The notes under the pieces are model-generated. The model was given only the letters and a program-made list of their open reading frames with translations, was not told the origin of the DNA and searched no databases. The position numbers and the translations under genes were made by a program. 59,245 nt of DNA from Desulfobulbaceae bacterium (GTDB lineage: Bacteria > Desulfobacterota > Desulfobulbia > Desulfobulbales > Desulfocapsaceae): assembly GCA_011390165.1 (NCBI GenBank), contig JAABSV010000023.1, forward strand, positions 1-59,245, given 5' to 3'. Below are positions 46,683 to 54,804 of this stretch, one piece after another (position 1 is the first letter of the stretch; the number at the start of each line of letters is the position of its first letter).

Positions 46683-47909
46683 ATGGGAACGGTGCGACGG
46701 GCGGCTGGTAAAACGATGCTGAGCGGGCCGGTGGCAATCAGCGGTTATGGCCTGGTCTGTGCCGCCGGTGGCACGGCCCTGGCGGCGGAGCGGGCCCTCT
46801 TGGCCGGCCATGCCCGGCCGGAAGCGGTCGGCGCCGACTTTTTCCCTCCCCCCTTCACCGCCCCCTGTTTCCGGGTGGCCACTGCCGACCTCAGGCCGGC
46901 GGTGGCGCTTGCCAACCGCACTCTCCACCTGGCCCTGCAGGCGGTGCTCGAGGCGTTGGCCCACGCCGCTTTGCCGACGGCGGAACTTGCCGAAAAACGG
47001 GTGGGCATAGCCATGGGGACCACGGTCGGCTGCAGCTTTCATAACGAGGAGTACTACCGCCGCTGGCGGCAGGGAGAGCGGCCGGAGACCGGCCCGGTGA
47101 GCAACTACCTCGGGGCCAATCTTGCCACCTGTCTGCAGGGGCTTCTCGGCCTGCATGGGCCGCGGGCGGTGGTGGTCAACGCCTGCGCCTCCGGTGCCGA
47201 TGCCATTGGCCTGGCCGCCGCCTGGCTGCGTCAGGGGCGCTGTGATCTGGCCATTGCCGGCGGTGCCGACGAACTGTCACGGGTGGCCTGCCATGGCTTC
47301 AAGAGCCTGATGCTGGTGGCGGAAGAGCCCTGTCGCCCCTTTGACCGGCAACGGCGGGGGTTGAACCTCGGCGAGGGGGCGGCGGCGCTGGTGCTCGAAC
47401 GGGATGAGGATCTTCGGGCCCGGGGTGGCCGGCGCCACGGGCGGCTCTTGGGCTACGGCATCGCCGGCGACGCCCACCACCCCACTGCCCCCCATCCGGA
47501 AGGGCGGGGGCTGCAGCAGGCGGTCGGCCGGGCCCTGGCCGAGGCCGGGCTGGTGCAAGGCCAACTGGCCATGGTCAACGCCCACGGCACCGGCACCGCC
47601 GCCAACGACCAGGCCGAGTGCCGGGCCCTCCACGCCCTCGGTCTGGCCGATCGACCGGTGGTCTCCACCAAGGGTGCCACCGGCCATACCCTGGGGGCGG
47701 CCGGGGCGATCGAGGCGGTGCTCACCCTGCTGGCCCTCAGGGCCGGTCGACTGCGCGGGACCATCGGTTGCAGCGACCCCGATCCGCAGCTGGCCTATCC
47801 GGTCCTTGCCGAGGGGGAAGAGGTTTCCCTGGCCGGGCGGATCGGGTTGAGCCAGAGCCTTGCCTTCGGCGGCAGCAATGCCGCCCTGATCATCGAAGGG
47901 GGAGAGTGA
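46683..47909 (+). CDS. Beta-ketoacyl-ACP synthase (KS2)
   Basis: 408-residue ketosynthase. The triad is intact: Cys168 in NACASGADAIG, His301 in NAHGTGTAAND and His335 in KGATGHTLGAAG. The overall pattern (SNYLGANLATCLQGLLGLHG; FDRQRRGLNLGEGAAALVLE) is closer to aryl-polyene-type KS (ApeO group) than to FabF. The ATG at 46683 is chosen over 46716 because it has GAGGACA upstream. The stop overlaps the next gene start by one base (TGATG), the usual arrangement of a KS and its chain-length-factor-like partner. It should drive iterative elongation. Confidence 0.9.
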   Translation: MGTVRRAAGKTMLSGPVAISGYGLVCAAGGTALAAERALLAGHARPEAVGADFFPPPFTAPCFRVATADLRPAVALANRTLHLALQAVLEALAHAALPTAELAEKRVGIAMGTTVGCSFHNEEYYRRWRQGERPETGPVSNYLGANLATCLQGLLGLHGPRAVVVNACASGADAIGLAAAWLRQGRCDLAIAGGADELSRVACHGFKSLMLVAEEPCRPFDRQRRGLNLGEGAAALVLERDEDLRARGGRRHGRLLGYGIAGDAHHPTAPHPEGRGLQQAVGRALAEAGLVQGQLAMVNAHGTGTAANDQAECRALHALGLADRPVVSTKGATGHTLGAAGAIEAVLTLLALRAGRLRGTIGCSDPDPQLAYPVLAEGEEVSLAGRIGLSQSLAFGGSNAALIIEGGE

Positions 47910-48709
47910 TGACGGTTCACCTGGCCGCCTGGTACCAGGTGCCGCTCAGCGAGTTGGCCCTGCCGCCGCCCCTTCTCGGCAAACTCCGTCGGGCCGATGC
48001 CTTCACCCGCCTCGGCGTGGCAGCGGCGGCGGCGGTCCTCGAGCGGACCACGGCGGTGGAGAGCGAGGCGGCCGGCTACGGCCTTATCCTGGCCACCGCC
48101 TACGGCACCATGGAGACCAATTTCGCCGTCCTCGAACAGATTGTCGACGGCCAGCAGACCTCGCCTACCCTCTTTTCCCATTCGGTTTTCAACGCCGCCG
48201 CCGGCTACATCGCCACCGTTTTTGGTATCCATGGCGCCGCCCTCACCCTCACCGATTTTTCCTTCCCCTTCTTCCGGGCCCTGGCCGAGGGGGCGGCGGC
48301 AGTGGCCGCCGGGAACCTGCGCCACTGCCTGGTCCTGCAGGTGGAGGGCTACAGCGAGCTGCTTGCCGAGGCCCGGCAGCGGCTGGTGGGCGGCGGCGCC
48401 TGGCCGCCGGGGGTGGTCTGCTGGCTGCTCTCGGCGACGGGCAACGGCCCGCTTCTGGTCGACCTCAGCCTGACCGACCGGCCTCTCGAACCACTGGCCC
48501 TGCTGCGAGGAGGGGAACGGCTTTTCTGCGGCGGGGTGGGGCAGGAGATGGTGCACCCCCTGGCGGCGGCGATGGCGGTCACCGCCGATCTCGGCAGGGA
48601 TGCCATGGTTACCGGAGAGGGGAGGGCCTACCGGCTGGAGGCCCCCTGGGGGCAGCTGGCCTTCCGACTGGAGAGCGGCAATGGACTCGGACCAGGGGAG
48701 GTGGGCTAG
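47909..48709 (+). CDS. Cys-less ketosynthase-like partner (chain-length-factor type)
   Basis: 266 residues; resembles the N-terminal half of ketosynthases (family Ketoacyl-synt_2), the group containing ApeC. Core stretches: GLILATAYGTMETNFAVLEQ and LFSHSVFNAAAGYIATVFGI. Where KS enzymes have the catalytic Cys it reads LTLTDFSFPFFRALAEG, with no Cys and no downstream His pair, so it should be inactive alone and help set chain length in a heterodimer with KS2. The ATG overlaps KS2 by one base. No other half of a ketosynthase follows in frame, so the short length is normal for this subfamily. Confidence 0.85.
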   Translation: MTVHLAAWYQVPLSELALPPPLLGKLRRADAFTRLGVAAAAAVLERTTAVESEAAGYGLILATAYGTMETNFAVLEQIVDGQQTSPTLFSHSVFNAAAGYIATVFGIHGAALTLTDFSFPFFRALAEGAAAVAAGNLRHCLVLQVEGYSELLAEARQRLVGGGAWPPGVVCWLLSATGNGPLLVDLSLTDRPLEPLALLRGGERLFCGGVGQEMVHPLAAAMAVTADLGRDAMVTGEGRAYRLEAPWGQLAFRLESGNGLGPGEVG

Positions 48710-48712
48710 TCG

Positions 48713-49441
48713 ATGGGTGAACGAAAAACAGTGCTGGTGAGCGGTGCCAGCCGAGGGATTGGCGCGGCAATCGCCGTTGATCTGGCCGCCGCCGGCTACG
48801 ATATCTGGCTGAACTACCACAGCGCTACGGCGGCGGCGCAGGCGGTGGCGGAACGGGTGGTTGCCCACGGTGGCCGCTGTACCCTCCTCCCCTTCGATGT
48901 CGCCGATGCGGCGGCGGCGGAGGCGGCCCTTCTGCCGCTGCTGGCCGAGACCGTCCCCTATGCCCTTGTCCACAACGCCGGGGTAACCCGTGACGGGGTG
49001 CTCGCCCTGATGCCCCGGGAGGACTGGGACCGGGTATTGGCCGTCCACCTCGACGGCTTTTTCATCCTGGCCCGCATGCTCACCAAGCTGATGCTCGGCC
49101 GCCGTGAAGGGCGGATTGTCGCCATCGGTTCCATTGCCGCCGAGACCGGCCAGGCCGGCCAGGTCAACTATGCCGCCGCCAAGGCTGGGCTGATCGGGGC
49201 GGTGAAGGCCTTGGCGCGGGAGTTGGGCCGACGCAATATCCTGGTCAACGTGGTCTCCCCGGGGCTAATCGATACCGAGATGATTGCCGGATTGCCGCTG
49301 GAGAAGATTCTGCCCCTCATCCCCCTTGGCCGGGTCGGCCGGGTGGAGGAGGTGAGCGGCGTGGTCCGCTTTCTCCTCAGTGATGCCGCCGGCTACCTCA
49401 CCGGTCAGGTGATCGGGGTGAACGGCGGCATGCACATGTAG
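48713..49441 (+). CDS. 3-oxoacyl-ACP reductase (FabG-type, SDR)
   Basis: 242-residue short-chain dehydrogenase. The NADPH motif is LVSGASRGIGAAIAVDL; the catalytic residues lie in IVAIGSIAAETGQAGQVNYA, with Ser, Tyr and Lys (YAAAK); the NAG motif is HNAGVTRDG. It reduces the beta-keto group on ACP-bound intermediates to a hydroxyl, the step before dehydration. It starts 3 bases after the previous gene. In aryl-polyene systems the equivalent is ApeQ. It would act with KS2, ACP2 and the two dehydratases for each round of polyene extension. Confidence 0.92.
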   Translation: MGERKTVLVSGASRGIGAAIAVDLAAAGYDIWLNYHSATAAAQAVAERVVAHGGRCTLLPFDVADAAAAEAALLPLLAETVPYALVHNAGVTRDGVLALMPREDWDRVLAVHLDGFFILARMLTKLMLGRREGRIVAIGSIAAETGQAGQVNYAAAKAGLIGAVKALARELGRRNILVNVVSPGLIDTEMIAGLPLEKILPLIPLGRVGRVEEVSGVVRFLLSDAAGYLTGQVIGVNGGMHM

Positions 49442-49456
49442 AGGCAACGGGAGAAG

Positions 49457-49933
49457 ATGATGGTTGCATCCGACCATACTGCCGGCCGCCAGCCCGGTCT
49501 ACCGGGACTGCCCGGGCTCCCCATGGCGGCCAAGGCCCTCCTCATCCACCGCCCGCCGATGCTGCTGGTGGCCGGCCTCACCGCCCGCGCCGGCGACAGG
49601 GCCACCGCCGTCGCCACCCTGCCGGTTGCCGGTGTCTGGGTCGCCGACGGGCAGGTCCTGCCGGAATACTTTATTGAACTGATCGCTCAGACCACCGCCC
49701 TGGCCAACGGCTACGACTGCTGGTGCGCCGGGGTGGTCCCCCGGGATGGGATGCTGGTGGGGGTGGACAGTTTCACCCTCCACCCCTTGGCGGCGGCTGG
49801 CGAACTGCGCATTGAAATCCGCAAGGTTTTTGAATTCGGTGCGGTACGGGTGATCGAGGGCGAGGTCTATGCCGCCGCCACCCTCCTTGCCCGGGGCGAG
49901 ATCAAAATCTGGGAGAATCTCGGCGATGGTTGA
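49457..49933 (+). CDS. 3-hydroxyacyl-ACP dehydratase, ApeP-like hotdog
   Basis: 158-residue hotdog-fold protein. It has the ApeP/FabZ-like active-site region LLIHRPPMLLVAGL with His31 and a downstream acidic residue in YFIELIAQTTALANGYDCW. It probably dehydrates hydroxyacyl-ACP to enoyl-ACP without isomerisation, building a conjugated chain. The ATG at 49457 follows GGGAGAAG. The N-terminus has a repeated GLPGLPGLP stretch. The stop overlaps the LolA-like gene start by eight bases. It works alongside the second dehydratase at 53787. Confidence 0.85.
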   Translation: MMVASDHTAGRQPGLPGLPGLPMAAKALLIHRPPMLLVAGLTARAGDRATAVATLPVAGVWVADGQVLPEYFIELIAQTTALANGYDCWCAGVVPRDGMLVGVDSFTLHPLAAAGELRIEIRKVFEFGAVRVIEGEVYAAATLLARGEIKIWENLGDG

Positions 49934-50699
49934 ACGGTTCCTTTGCTCTCTTCTTTGCTGCCTGCTCTTGGCCGGTACCGTCTTCCGGCCGGCGTCGGCC
50001 GCTGCTGTCGCTGCCGCTCATTCCGCCGCCGCCGATTCTGCCGCTGCCGCCGATCCCGCCGTTGTCACCGATCCTGCTGCCGCCAATCCTGCTGTTGACA
50101 CTAATCCCGCCACTGCCGTTGATTCCGCCGACCCCGCCACCGATGCCGGGCTGGCCCCCTTTATCGGCGCCATCCAGGCCGCCGCCGACCAGGTGGAGGC
50201 CTTTGCCGCCGACTTTGTCCAGGAGCGGCAGCTGGCCATCTTTGCCGAGCCGGTGCTTTTCAGCGGCCGGCTCACCGTGGTCCGCCCCGACCGGCTGCGC
50301 TGGGAGTTTACCCGGCCGATCGCCTCGGTCCTCATCCTTGCCGGAGAAGGCGGCCTGCGCTGTGACGAAGAAGGAGTTGCCCGCCCCTTTTCCCTGGCCT
50401 CCGATCCGGTGATGCGGGCCGTCGCCGACCAGCTCTGGCTCTGGCTCGGAGGCGACTACCAGCTTCTCGGCGAGCGCTACCGGCTTCGCCGGCAGGGGGA
50501 GAACACCCTGGTGGTGGAGCCGGATGCGGCGGTTGCCGCCCATATCTCCCAGGTGGCAATTACCTTCACCACCCCTGCCCGGCAGCCGGCAGAGGTGGTG
50601 ATCAGTGAACCGGGCGGCGACCAGACGCGGATCCGTTTCACTGCCCTGCAGAGCAACCCGGAGGTGCCGGCCAGCCTCTTCACCGACTGCCGGCGATGA
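49926..50699 (+). CDS. LolA-like periplasmic carrier
   Basis: 257 residues. A signal peptide (LCSLLCCLLLAGTVFRPASA) is followed by an Ala/Asp/Pro-rich low-complexity stretch (about 28-70), then a LolA-like fold: IQAAADQVEAFAADFVQERQ, PVLFSGRLTVVRPDRLRWEF and ASVLILAGEGGLRCDE. LolA-type proteins carry lipids across the periplasm; a copy inside a biosynthetic cluster likely moves the cluster's lipid or pigment rather than lipoproteins. The ATG overlaps the preceding dehydratase by eight bases and the stop overlaps the exporter gene by four. Confidence 0.85.
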   Translation: MVERFLCSLLCCLLLAGTVFRPASAAAVAAAHSAAADSAAAADPAVVTDPAAANPAVDTNPATAVDSADPATDAGLAPFIGAIQAAADQVEAFAADFVQERQLAIFAEPVLFSGRLTVVRPDRLRWEFTRPIASVLILAGEGGLRCDEEGVARPFSLASDPVMRAVADQLWLWLGGDYQLLGERYRLRRQGENTLVVEPDAAVAAHISQVAITFTTPARQPAEVVISEPGGDQTRIRFTALQSNPEVPASLFTDCRR

Positions 50700-53089
50700 T
50701 GCCGGGGCGTGGGATGATGCCGACCGGGGGCACTCTTCTTCGCTGGCTGCTGGTCTTATCGCTCACCGCCCTCGGGGTACAGGCCATCTGGTCTTTGTCG
50801 GTGAACGACAATGTCCTCGATCTCCTTCCCGGTGAGGCGCTGCGCGGCGATATTGAACTGCTCCAGCGTATGGGGCTGGTGGACCGGCTCACCATCACCC
50901 TCAGCATCGACCCCGCCGCCGCCATGGCTGGCGCCGAAGGGGCCGCCGCATTGAAGCAAAGCACCGCCGAACTGGGCCGCCTGCTGGCCGCCAGTGGCCA
51001 CTTTGCCTTCGTCCTCTCGCGACTGCCGGCGGGCTATGAGGGTCGACTGTTTGCCACCCTCCAGCCCAGTCTCCCCCTCCTTCTTGATGCCGGCGACCAC
51101 GAAGAGCTGGCGGCCCGGACCAGCCCGCAAGGGATCCGGGAGGCCCTGCGCCACCTCTTTCTCCTCCTCAACAGCCCCAGCGGCCTGGCCATGAAGGAGC
51201 AGCTGCGTGCCGACCCTCTCGGCCTCCTCCCCCTGGTCCTGAACAAACTGGCCAGCCTGCGTGGCTCGGCGGGGATGCGTGTGGAAGATGGTTTTTTTGT
51301 CAGTGCCGATGGTGGCAGCACCCTCCTTCTTGCCGAGTCGCTGCTGCCCCTCACCGATGCGGCGGGGGCGACGGCCATAGACCGGACTCTCCGTGCGGCG
51401 GCGGCAACCGCCCTCTCCCCCGGGGTGGAACTGCGGGTGATCGGCAGCCTGCCCCACACCCTGGCCAACAATCGCATTATTCGCGCCGACCTGCGTCGCC
51501 TCCTCCCCCTTGCCTCGCTGCTCCTCATCCTGCTCATCACCCTCAGCCTGCGCGATATCCGGGCGGTGGCGGTCTTTGCCGTCCCCTTTCTGGCGGCGCC
51601 GCCGGCCATTGCCCTGGCGGCCCTGCTCCATGGCGGTCTCGGTGGCCTTGCCCTCGGTTTCGGCATTGTCCTTTTGGGCATTGCCGTCGACTTTTCCGTC
51701 CACCTCTACCTGGCCCTTACCCGGGAGGAGGGTGGCCGGCGGCAGATCCTCGGCCACCTTGCCAGGCCGGTTCTCTGTGCCGTGTTGACCACCTCGGCGG
51801 TCTTTGTGGTCCTCCTCTTTTCCGAGGTCGCCTCGCACCGGCAGATGGCCACCCTGGCCCTGGCCGGCATCCTTTTGGCGGTGCTCTTTGCCTGGCTGCT
51901 GATCCCTACCATTGTCCCCAGCATTGCCGGCCCGGCCAACAACCCGCCCAGCTCAGCTGCCGCCGTACCAGTGGCGGCGGCAGCCGGCCGGCGCCCCTGG
52001 TACGACCGGCCGGTGCTCCTCCTCTGGGGTCTCCTTCTTGCTGCCGGCATCCTTTCCTGGCCCCGGCTCAGTTACAACGGCGACCTGCGGGTCCTCGACG
52101 TGCCGGAGGCCGGGGTGCAGGCCGACGAGGCCCATTTTGCAGCGGTGTGGGGGCAGCAGCAGGAACGGCTCTTTCTCATCGCCCTGGCAGAGGGGGAGGA
52201 CGCCCTCGAGGAGAACAGCCGGGTCCATGCCTTCCTGCAGCGGCAGGGGGCACGGGCGCAGTCCTTTGCGCCGATCCTCCCTGGCCCCTCGGTGCAGGCG
52301 GCCAATCTCGCCGCCTGGCGGCAGTTCTGGCAGGAGCGGCCGGCCTTTGCCGACGAGTTGACCGCTGCCGCCGCCGAACTGGGCTTTCGCCCGGAGGCCT
52401 TCGCCCCCTTTCTCGCCACCCTGACCGGCCAGCCACCGCCGCTGCGTTTGGCCGATGCCCTCTCCGGCCCGCTTCAGCCCCTTTTTGCCTCCCTGGTGAA
52501 GGTGGAGGGAGACGGCACGGTCCTGGCCCTCACCACGGTCACCGCCGCCGAACCGTTGCTGGCACCACTTGCCGAACTGGCGGCGGAGAGTGGCGGGCGG
52601 CTGCGCCTCCTCGCCAACAGCAGCTGGCGGAGCCGGGTGGAGAGCCTCCTCCGCCACGATATCGTCACTCTCTGTACGGCCGCCGGGGCGGTGCTGCTCC
52701 TTCTGGTCAGCCTGCTCTTTCGTCGGCCGCTGGCGGTGCTGGCGGTGCTGGCGCCGGTGCTTGCCGCCCTGGCGGCGATGGCCCTCTACTCTCTGGTCAG
52801 CGGCAGCGAGCTGAACATGATGCACCTGATCATGGCGATCATGGTCATCGGCCTGAGCGTCGATTACGGGATTTTCATGGTTTGTGCCAGTCAGGGGCGG
52901 ATGGCGCGCAGCTCCGCCCGGACGGTGGCCATCTGCGCCGCCAGCTCGCTGATCGGTTTCGGGGTGCTCAGCTTTGCCGTTCACCCCGCCCTCCACGCCC
53001 TGGGGGTAACCGTGCTGGTGGGGATCGGTGTTGCCTGGCCGGCCGCCATGCTGGTCAGCCCCGCCCTTCTTCGCACCGGGAGGGGCTGA
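50696..53089 (+). CDS. MMPL/RND-family lipid exporter
   Basis: 797-residue membrane protein with the RND/MMPL plan: an N-terminal span, a periplasmic domain, five spans, a second periplasmic domain, then a further five spans (MALYSLVSGSELNMMHLIMA; IMVIGLSVDYGIFMVC; LIGFGVLSFAVHP). The two membrane halves each include charged residues in mid-span, as in proton-driven exporters (GIAVDFSVHLYLALTREEGG; LSVDYGIFMVC). Aryl-polyene clusters encode the same type of exporter with a LolA-like protein. It should move the product to the periplasm for LolA-like carriage. The start overlaps the LolA-like stop by four bases. Confidence 0.9.
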   Translation: MMPGRGMMPTGGTLLRWLLVLSLTALGVQAIWSLSVNDNVLDLLPGEALRGDIELLQRMGLVDRLTITLSIDPAAAMAGAEGAAALKQSTAELGRLLAASGHFAFVLSRLPAGYEGRLFATLQPSLPLLLDAGDHEELAARTSPQGIREALRHLFLLLNSPSGLAMKEQLRADPLGLLPLVLNKLASLRGSAGMRVEDGFFVSADGGSTLLLAESLLPLTDAAGATAIDRTLRAAAATALSPGVELRVIGSLPHTLANNRIIRADLRRLLPLASLLLILLITLSLRDIRAVAVFAVPFLAAPPAIALAALLHGGLGGLALGFGIVLLGIAVDFSVHLYLALTREEGGRRQILGHLARPVLCAVLTTSAVFVVLLFSEVASHRQMATLALAGILLAVLFAWLLIPTIVPSIAGPANNPPSSAAAVPVAAAAGRRPWYDRPVLLLWGLLLAAGILSWPRLSYNGDLRVLDVPEAGVQADEAHFAAVWGQQQERLFLIALAEGEDALEENSRVHAFLQRQGARAQSFAPILPGPSVQAANLAAWRQFWQERPAFADELTAAAAELGFRPEAFAPFLATLTGQPPPLRLADALSGPLQPLFASLVKVEGDGTVLALTTVTAAEPLLAPLAELAAESGGRLRLLANSSWRSRVESLLRHDIVTLCTAAGAVLLLLVSLLFRRPLAVLAVLAPVLAALAAMALYSLVSGSELNMMHLIMAIMVIGLSVDYGIFMVCASQGRMARSSARTVAICAASSLIGFGVLSFAVHPALHALGVTVLVGIGVAWPAAMLVSPALLRTGRG

Positions 53090-53090
53090 G

Positions 53091-53747
53091 ATGGCCGGAC
53101 GGGCCCCCATCCTGTTGCTCCTGGCCCTTCTCGCCGGCCAGCCCTTTCTGCTCGCCTGCAGCCGGCCTTTACCCCAGGCGGAGATGGCTCGCCCTGCCGC
53201 CCAGACCCCTCCGCCCGCCCACTCCCCGGGGCAGCTCTTCAGCCTGCGTCTGACCGACCGGGATGGGCCGCGCTTTTCCGGCCTTCTCGCCTTGCGCCGG
53301 GGGGAGGGGGAGTTGTATTATAGCCTCCTCGACGGCAGCGGCCTGAAACTGCTCAACGGCCAGGTTGACCGGGAGGGGCGGTTGCTTGCCAGGGGCGGGC
53401 CGATGGCCGGCACACCCCTTGCCGGGGTGGTGGCCGCCGCCCTGAGCAGAAGCTATCTCCAGCAGCCGGCCAGCCCTCCTTGCAGTGGCTGGTTTCCCCG
53501 CCTCTGTGGCCGGCCGACTGAGAGCGGCTGGGAAAAGTGGGCCACTCTCGGCCCTCTGCCGCTGTGGCGGGCAAGTGGTAGCGTAACTGGTACGGCAGGT
53601 GATGCTGCAACTGGTGGCGTACATGCTGGCGCAATCGGTGGCGTAAATGGCGGCGGAAATGGCGGCAGCGGCGAGGCAGTGGAATCGGTGGAGTACAGCC
53701 AGCCCTGGCTCGGCCTGCGCCTGCGTCTGCAGCCGGTCGCGAGGTAG
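53091..53747 (+). CDS. DUF3261-like lipoprotein
   Basis: 218 residues beginning with a lipoprotein signal peptide (LLLLALLAGQPFLLAC, lipobox LLAC with Cys at ~23). The mature part (GQLFSLRLTDRDGPRFSGLL, GELYYSLLDGSGLKLLNGQV) resembles DUF3261 proteins, which are regular members of aryl-polyene gene clusters and of unknown function. The C-terminal third has a low-complexity Gly/Ala repeat (TGGVHAGAIGGVNGGGNGGS). A GGAGGGG site lies just before the ATG at 53091, one base after the exporter stop. Probably an outer-membrane or periplasmic part of the export route. Confidence 0.8.
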   Translation: MAGRAPILLLLALLAGQPFLLACSRPLPQAEMARPAAQTPPPAHSPGQLFSLRLTDRDGPRFSGLLALRRGEGELYYSLLDGSGLKLLNGQVDREGRLLARGGPMAGTPLAGVVAAALSRSYLQQPASPPCSGWFPRLCGRPTESGWEKWATLGPLPLWRASGSVTGTAGDAATGGVHAGAIGGVNGGGNGGSGEAVESVEYSQPWLGLRLRLQPVAR

Positions 53748-53786
53748 CTTGTTGCGGCGATGCAGAGTATGGAGTAGACGAAGGGT

Positions 53787-54299
53787 ATGGAGCGTCTGAA
53801 GCCTACGGCGAATATGGAGACGACCATGGAGGGTATGGAGGGTATGGAGGGTATAGAGGGTATGGAGCGTATGGCAGGGAAAGAGCCCCCCCCAGCGCCG
53901 CTGGCAGGCTCCCTCTACGCCGCCCTCGCCGGCCATTGCCGCCTGCGCCGGCGCCGGCAGGGGGGGGACGGCAGCCTGGTTCTCTTGGCCGAGGCCGCCT
54001 TTCCCGCTGATTTTCCCGGTTTTGCCGGCCATTTCCCCGGCCGGCCGGTGCTGCCGGCGGTGGTCCAGCTGGCCCTGGTCCGCCATCTCGCCGAAGAGGC
54101 CCTCGGCCTGCCCCTCTGGCCGGAGAGCTGCAGCCGCATCAAGTTCAAGGGGATGGTGCGCCCGGCCGAGGCCCTGTGCCTTCGCCTCGAACTCACTGCC
54201 GCCGAAGGTGGCGGCTGGCAGGCAGTCTTTGCCCTGCAGCGCCCCGAGGGCGAGATGGTGGCCAGTGGCGGCATCCGCTTTACCGCCGCCGGCAGGTGA
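53787..54299 (+). CDS. 3-hydroxyacyl-ACP dehydratase, ApeI/FabZ-like hotdog
   Basis: 170 residues as predicted. The core has the dehydratase motif FAGHFPGRPVLPAVVQLAL with catalytic His, and IKFKGMVRPAEALCLRLEL. It is the second dehydratase of the cluster and matches the ApeI role. The N-terminal ~30 residues (METTMEGMEGMEGIEGMERM) are encoded by a 9-bp tandem repeat and are probably not conserved; translation may begin at one of several in-frame ATGs, so the exact start is uncertain. It ends 40 bases before the thioesterase gene. Confidence 0.83.
   Translation: MERLKPTANMETTMEGMEGMEGIEGMERMAGKEPPPAPLAGSLYAALAGHCRLRRRRQGGDGSLVLLAEAAFPADFPGFAGHFPGRPVLPAVVQLALVRHLAEEALGLPLWPESCSRIKFKGMVRPAEALCLRLELTAAEGGGWQAVFALQRPEGEMVASGGIRFTAAGR
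53817..53875 (+). repeat. 9-bp tandem repeat at the dehydratase start
   Basis: Units close to GGTATGGAG follow one another about five times (about 53826-53872), with related copies around 53770-53800. The repeat contains in-frame ATGs, so changes in copy number would add or remove start codons in multiples of three residues without shifting the frame. Confidence 0.75.
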
Positions 54300-54339
54300 A
54301 AAACAATGCCCCGGCACCGGTCGGTGGGAAGGAGAGAGG

Positions 54340-54804
54340 ATGGCAGGGGGACGACAGTATTTTACCGGCCAGGACGGTGACCCGGCACCGCTGGTCGCCA
54401 GGGCCAGCCGCCGGGTCCGCTTCGAGGAGGTGGATCTGCTCGGCATGCTCTGGCATGGTCGCTATGCCGGCTATTTCGAGGATGGCCGGATGGCCTTTGG
54501 CCGGCGCTATGGTCTCAGCTACCAGGCCTTTCGGGAACATGGCACGGTGGCGCCGGTGGTCCGCTTCCATGTCGACTACCAGCACCCCCTCCGCTTCGAC
54601 GAGGAGTGCACCATCCTCTGCAGTCTGCACTGGTGCGACGCCGCCAGGCTGAACTTCTCCTACACTCTCGAAAACCAGGCCGGTCGAACGGTGGCCGGCG
54701 GCTACACCGTGCAGCTCTTCACCGACGTGGAGGGGACGGTACTGCTCCTGCCCCCCGAGTGGCTGGGGACCTTTCGCCAACAATGGCGACAGGGGCTGCT
54801 GTGA
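54340..54804 (+). CDS. 4HBT-family acyl thioesterase, ApeK-like
   Basis: 154-residue hotdog thioesterase with the signature VRFEEVDLLGMLWHGRYAGY followed by FEDGRMAFGRRYG, equivalent to the family's VxFxDxDxxGHVNNxxYxxYxExxR pattern. It would release, or proofread, ACP- or CoA-bound chains. A strong GGAAGGAG site precedes the ATG at 54340. The stop overlaps the next gene by four bases (GTGA). Aryl-polyene clusters include a similar gene whose role is thought to be editing of stalled intermediates. Confidence 0.88.
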   Translation: MAGGRQYFTGQDGDPAPLVARASRRVRFEEVDLLGMLWHGRYAGYFEDGRMAFGRRYGLSYQAFREHGTVAPVVRFHVDYQHPLRFDEECTILCSLHWCDAARLNFSYTLENQAGRTVAGGYTVQLFTDVEGTVLLLPPEWLGTFRQQWRQGLL

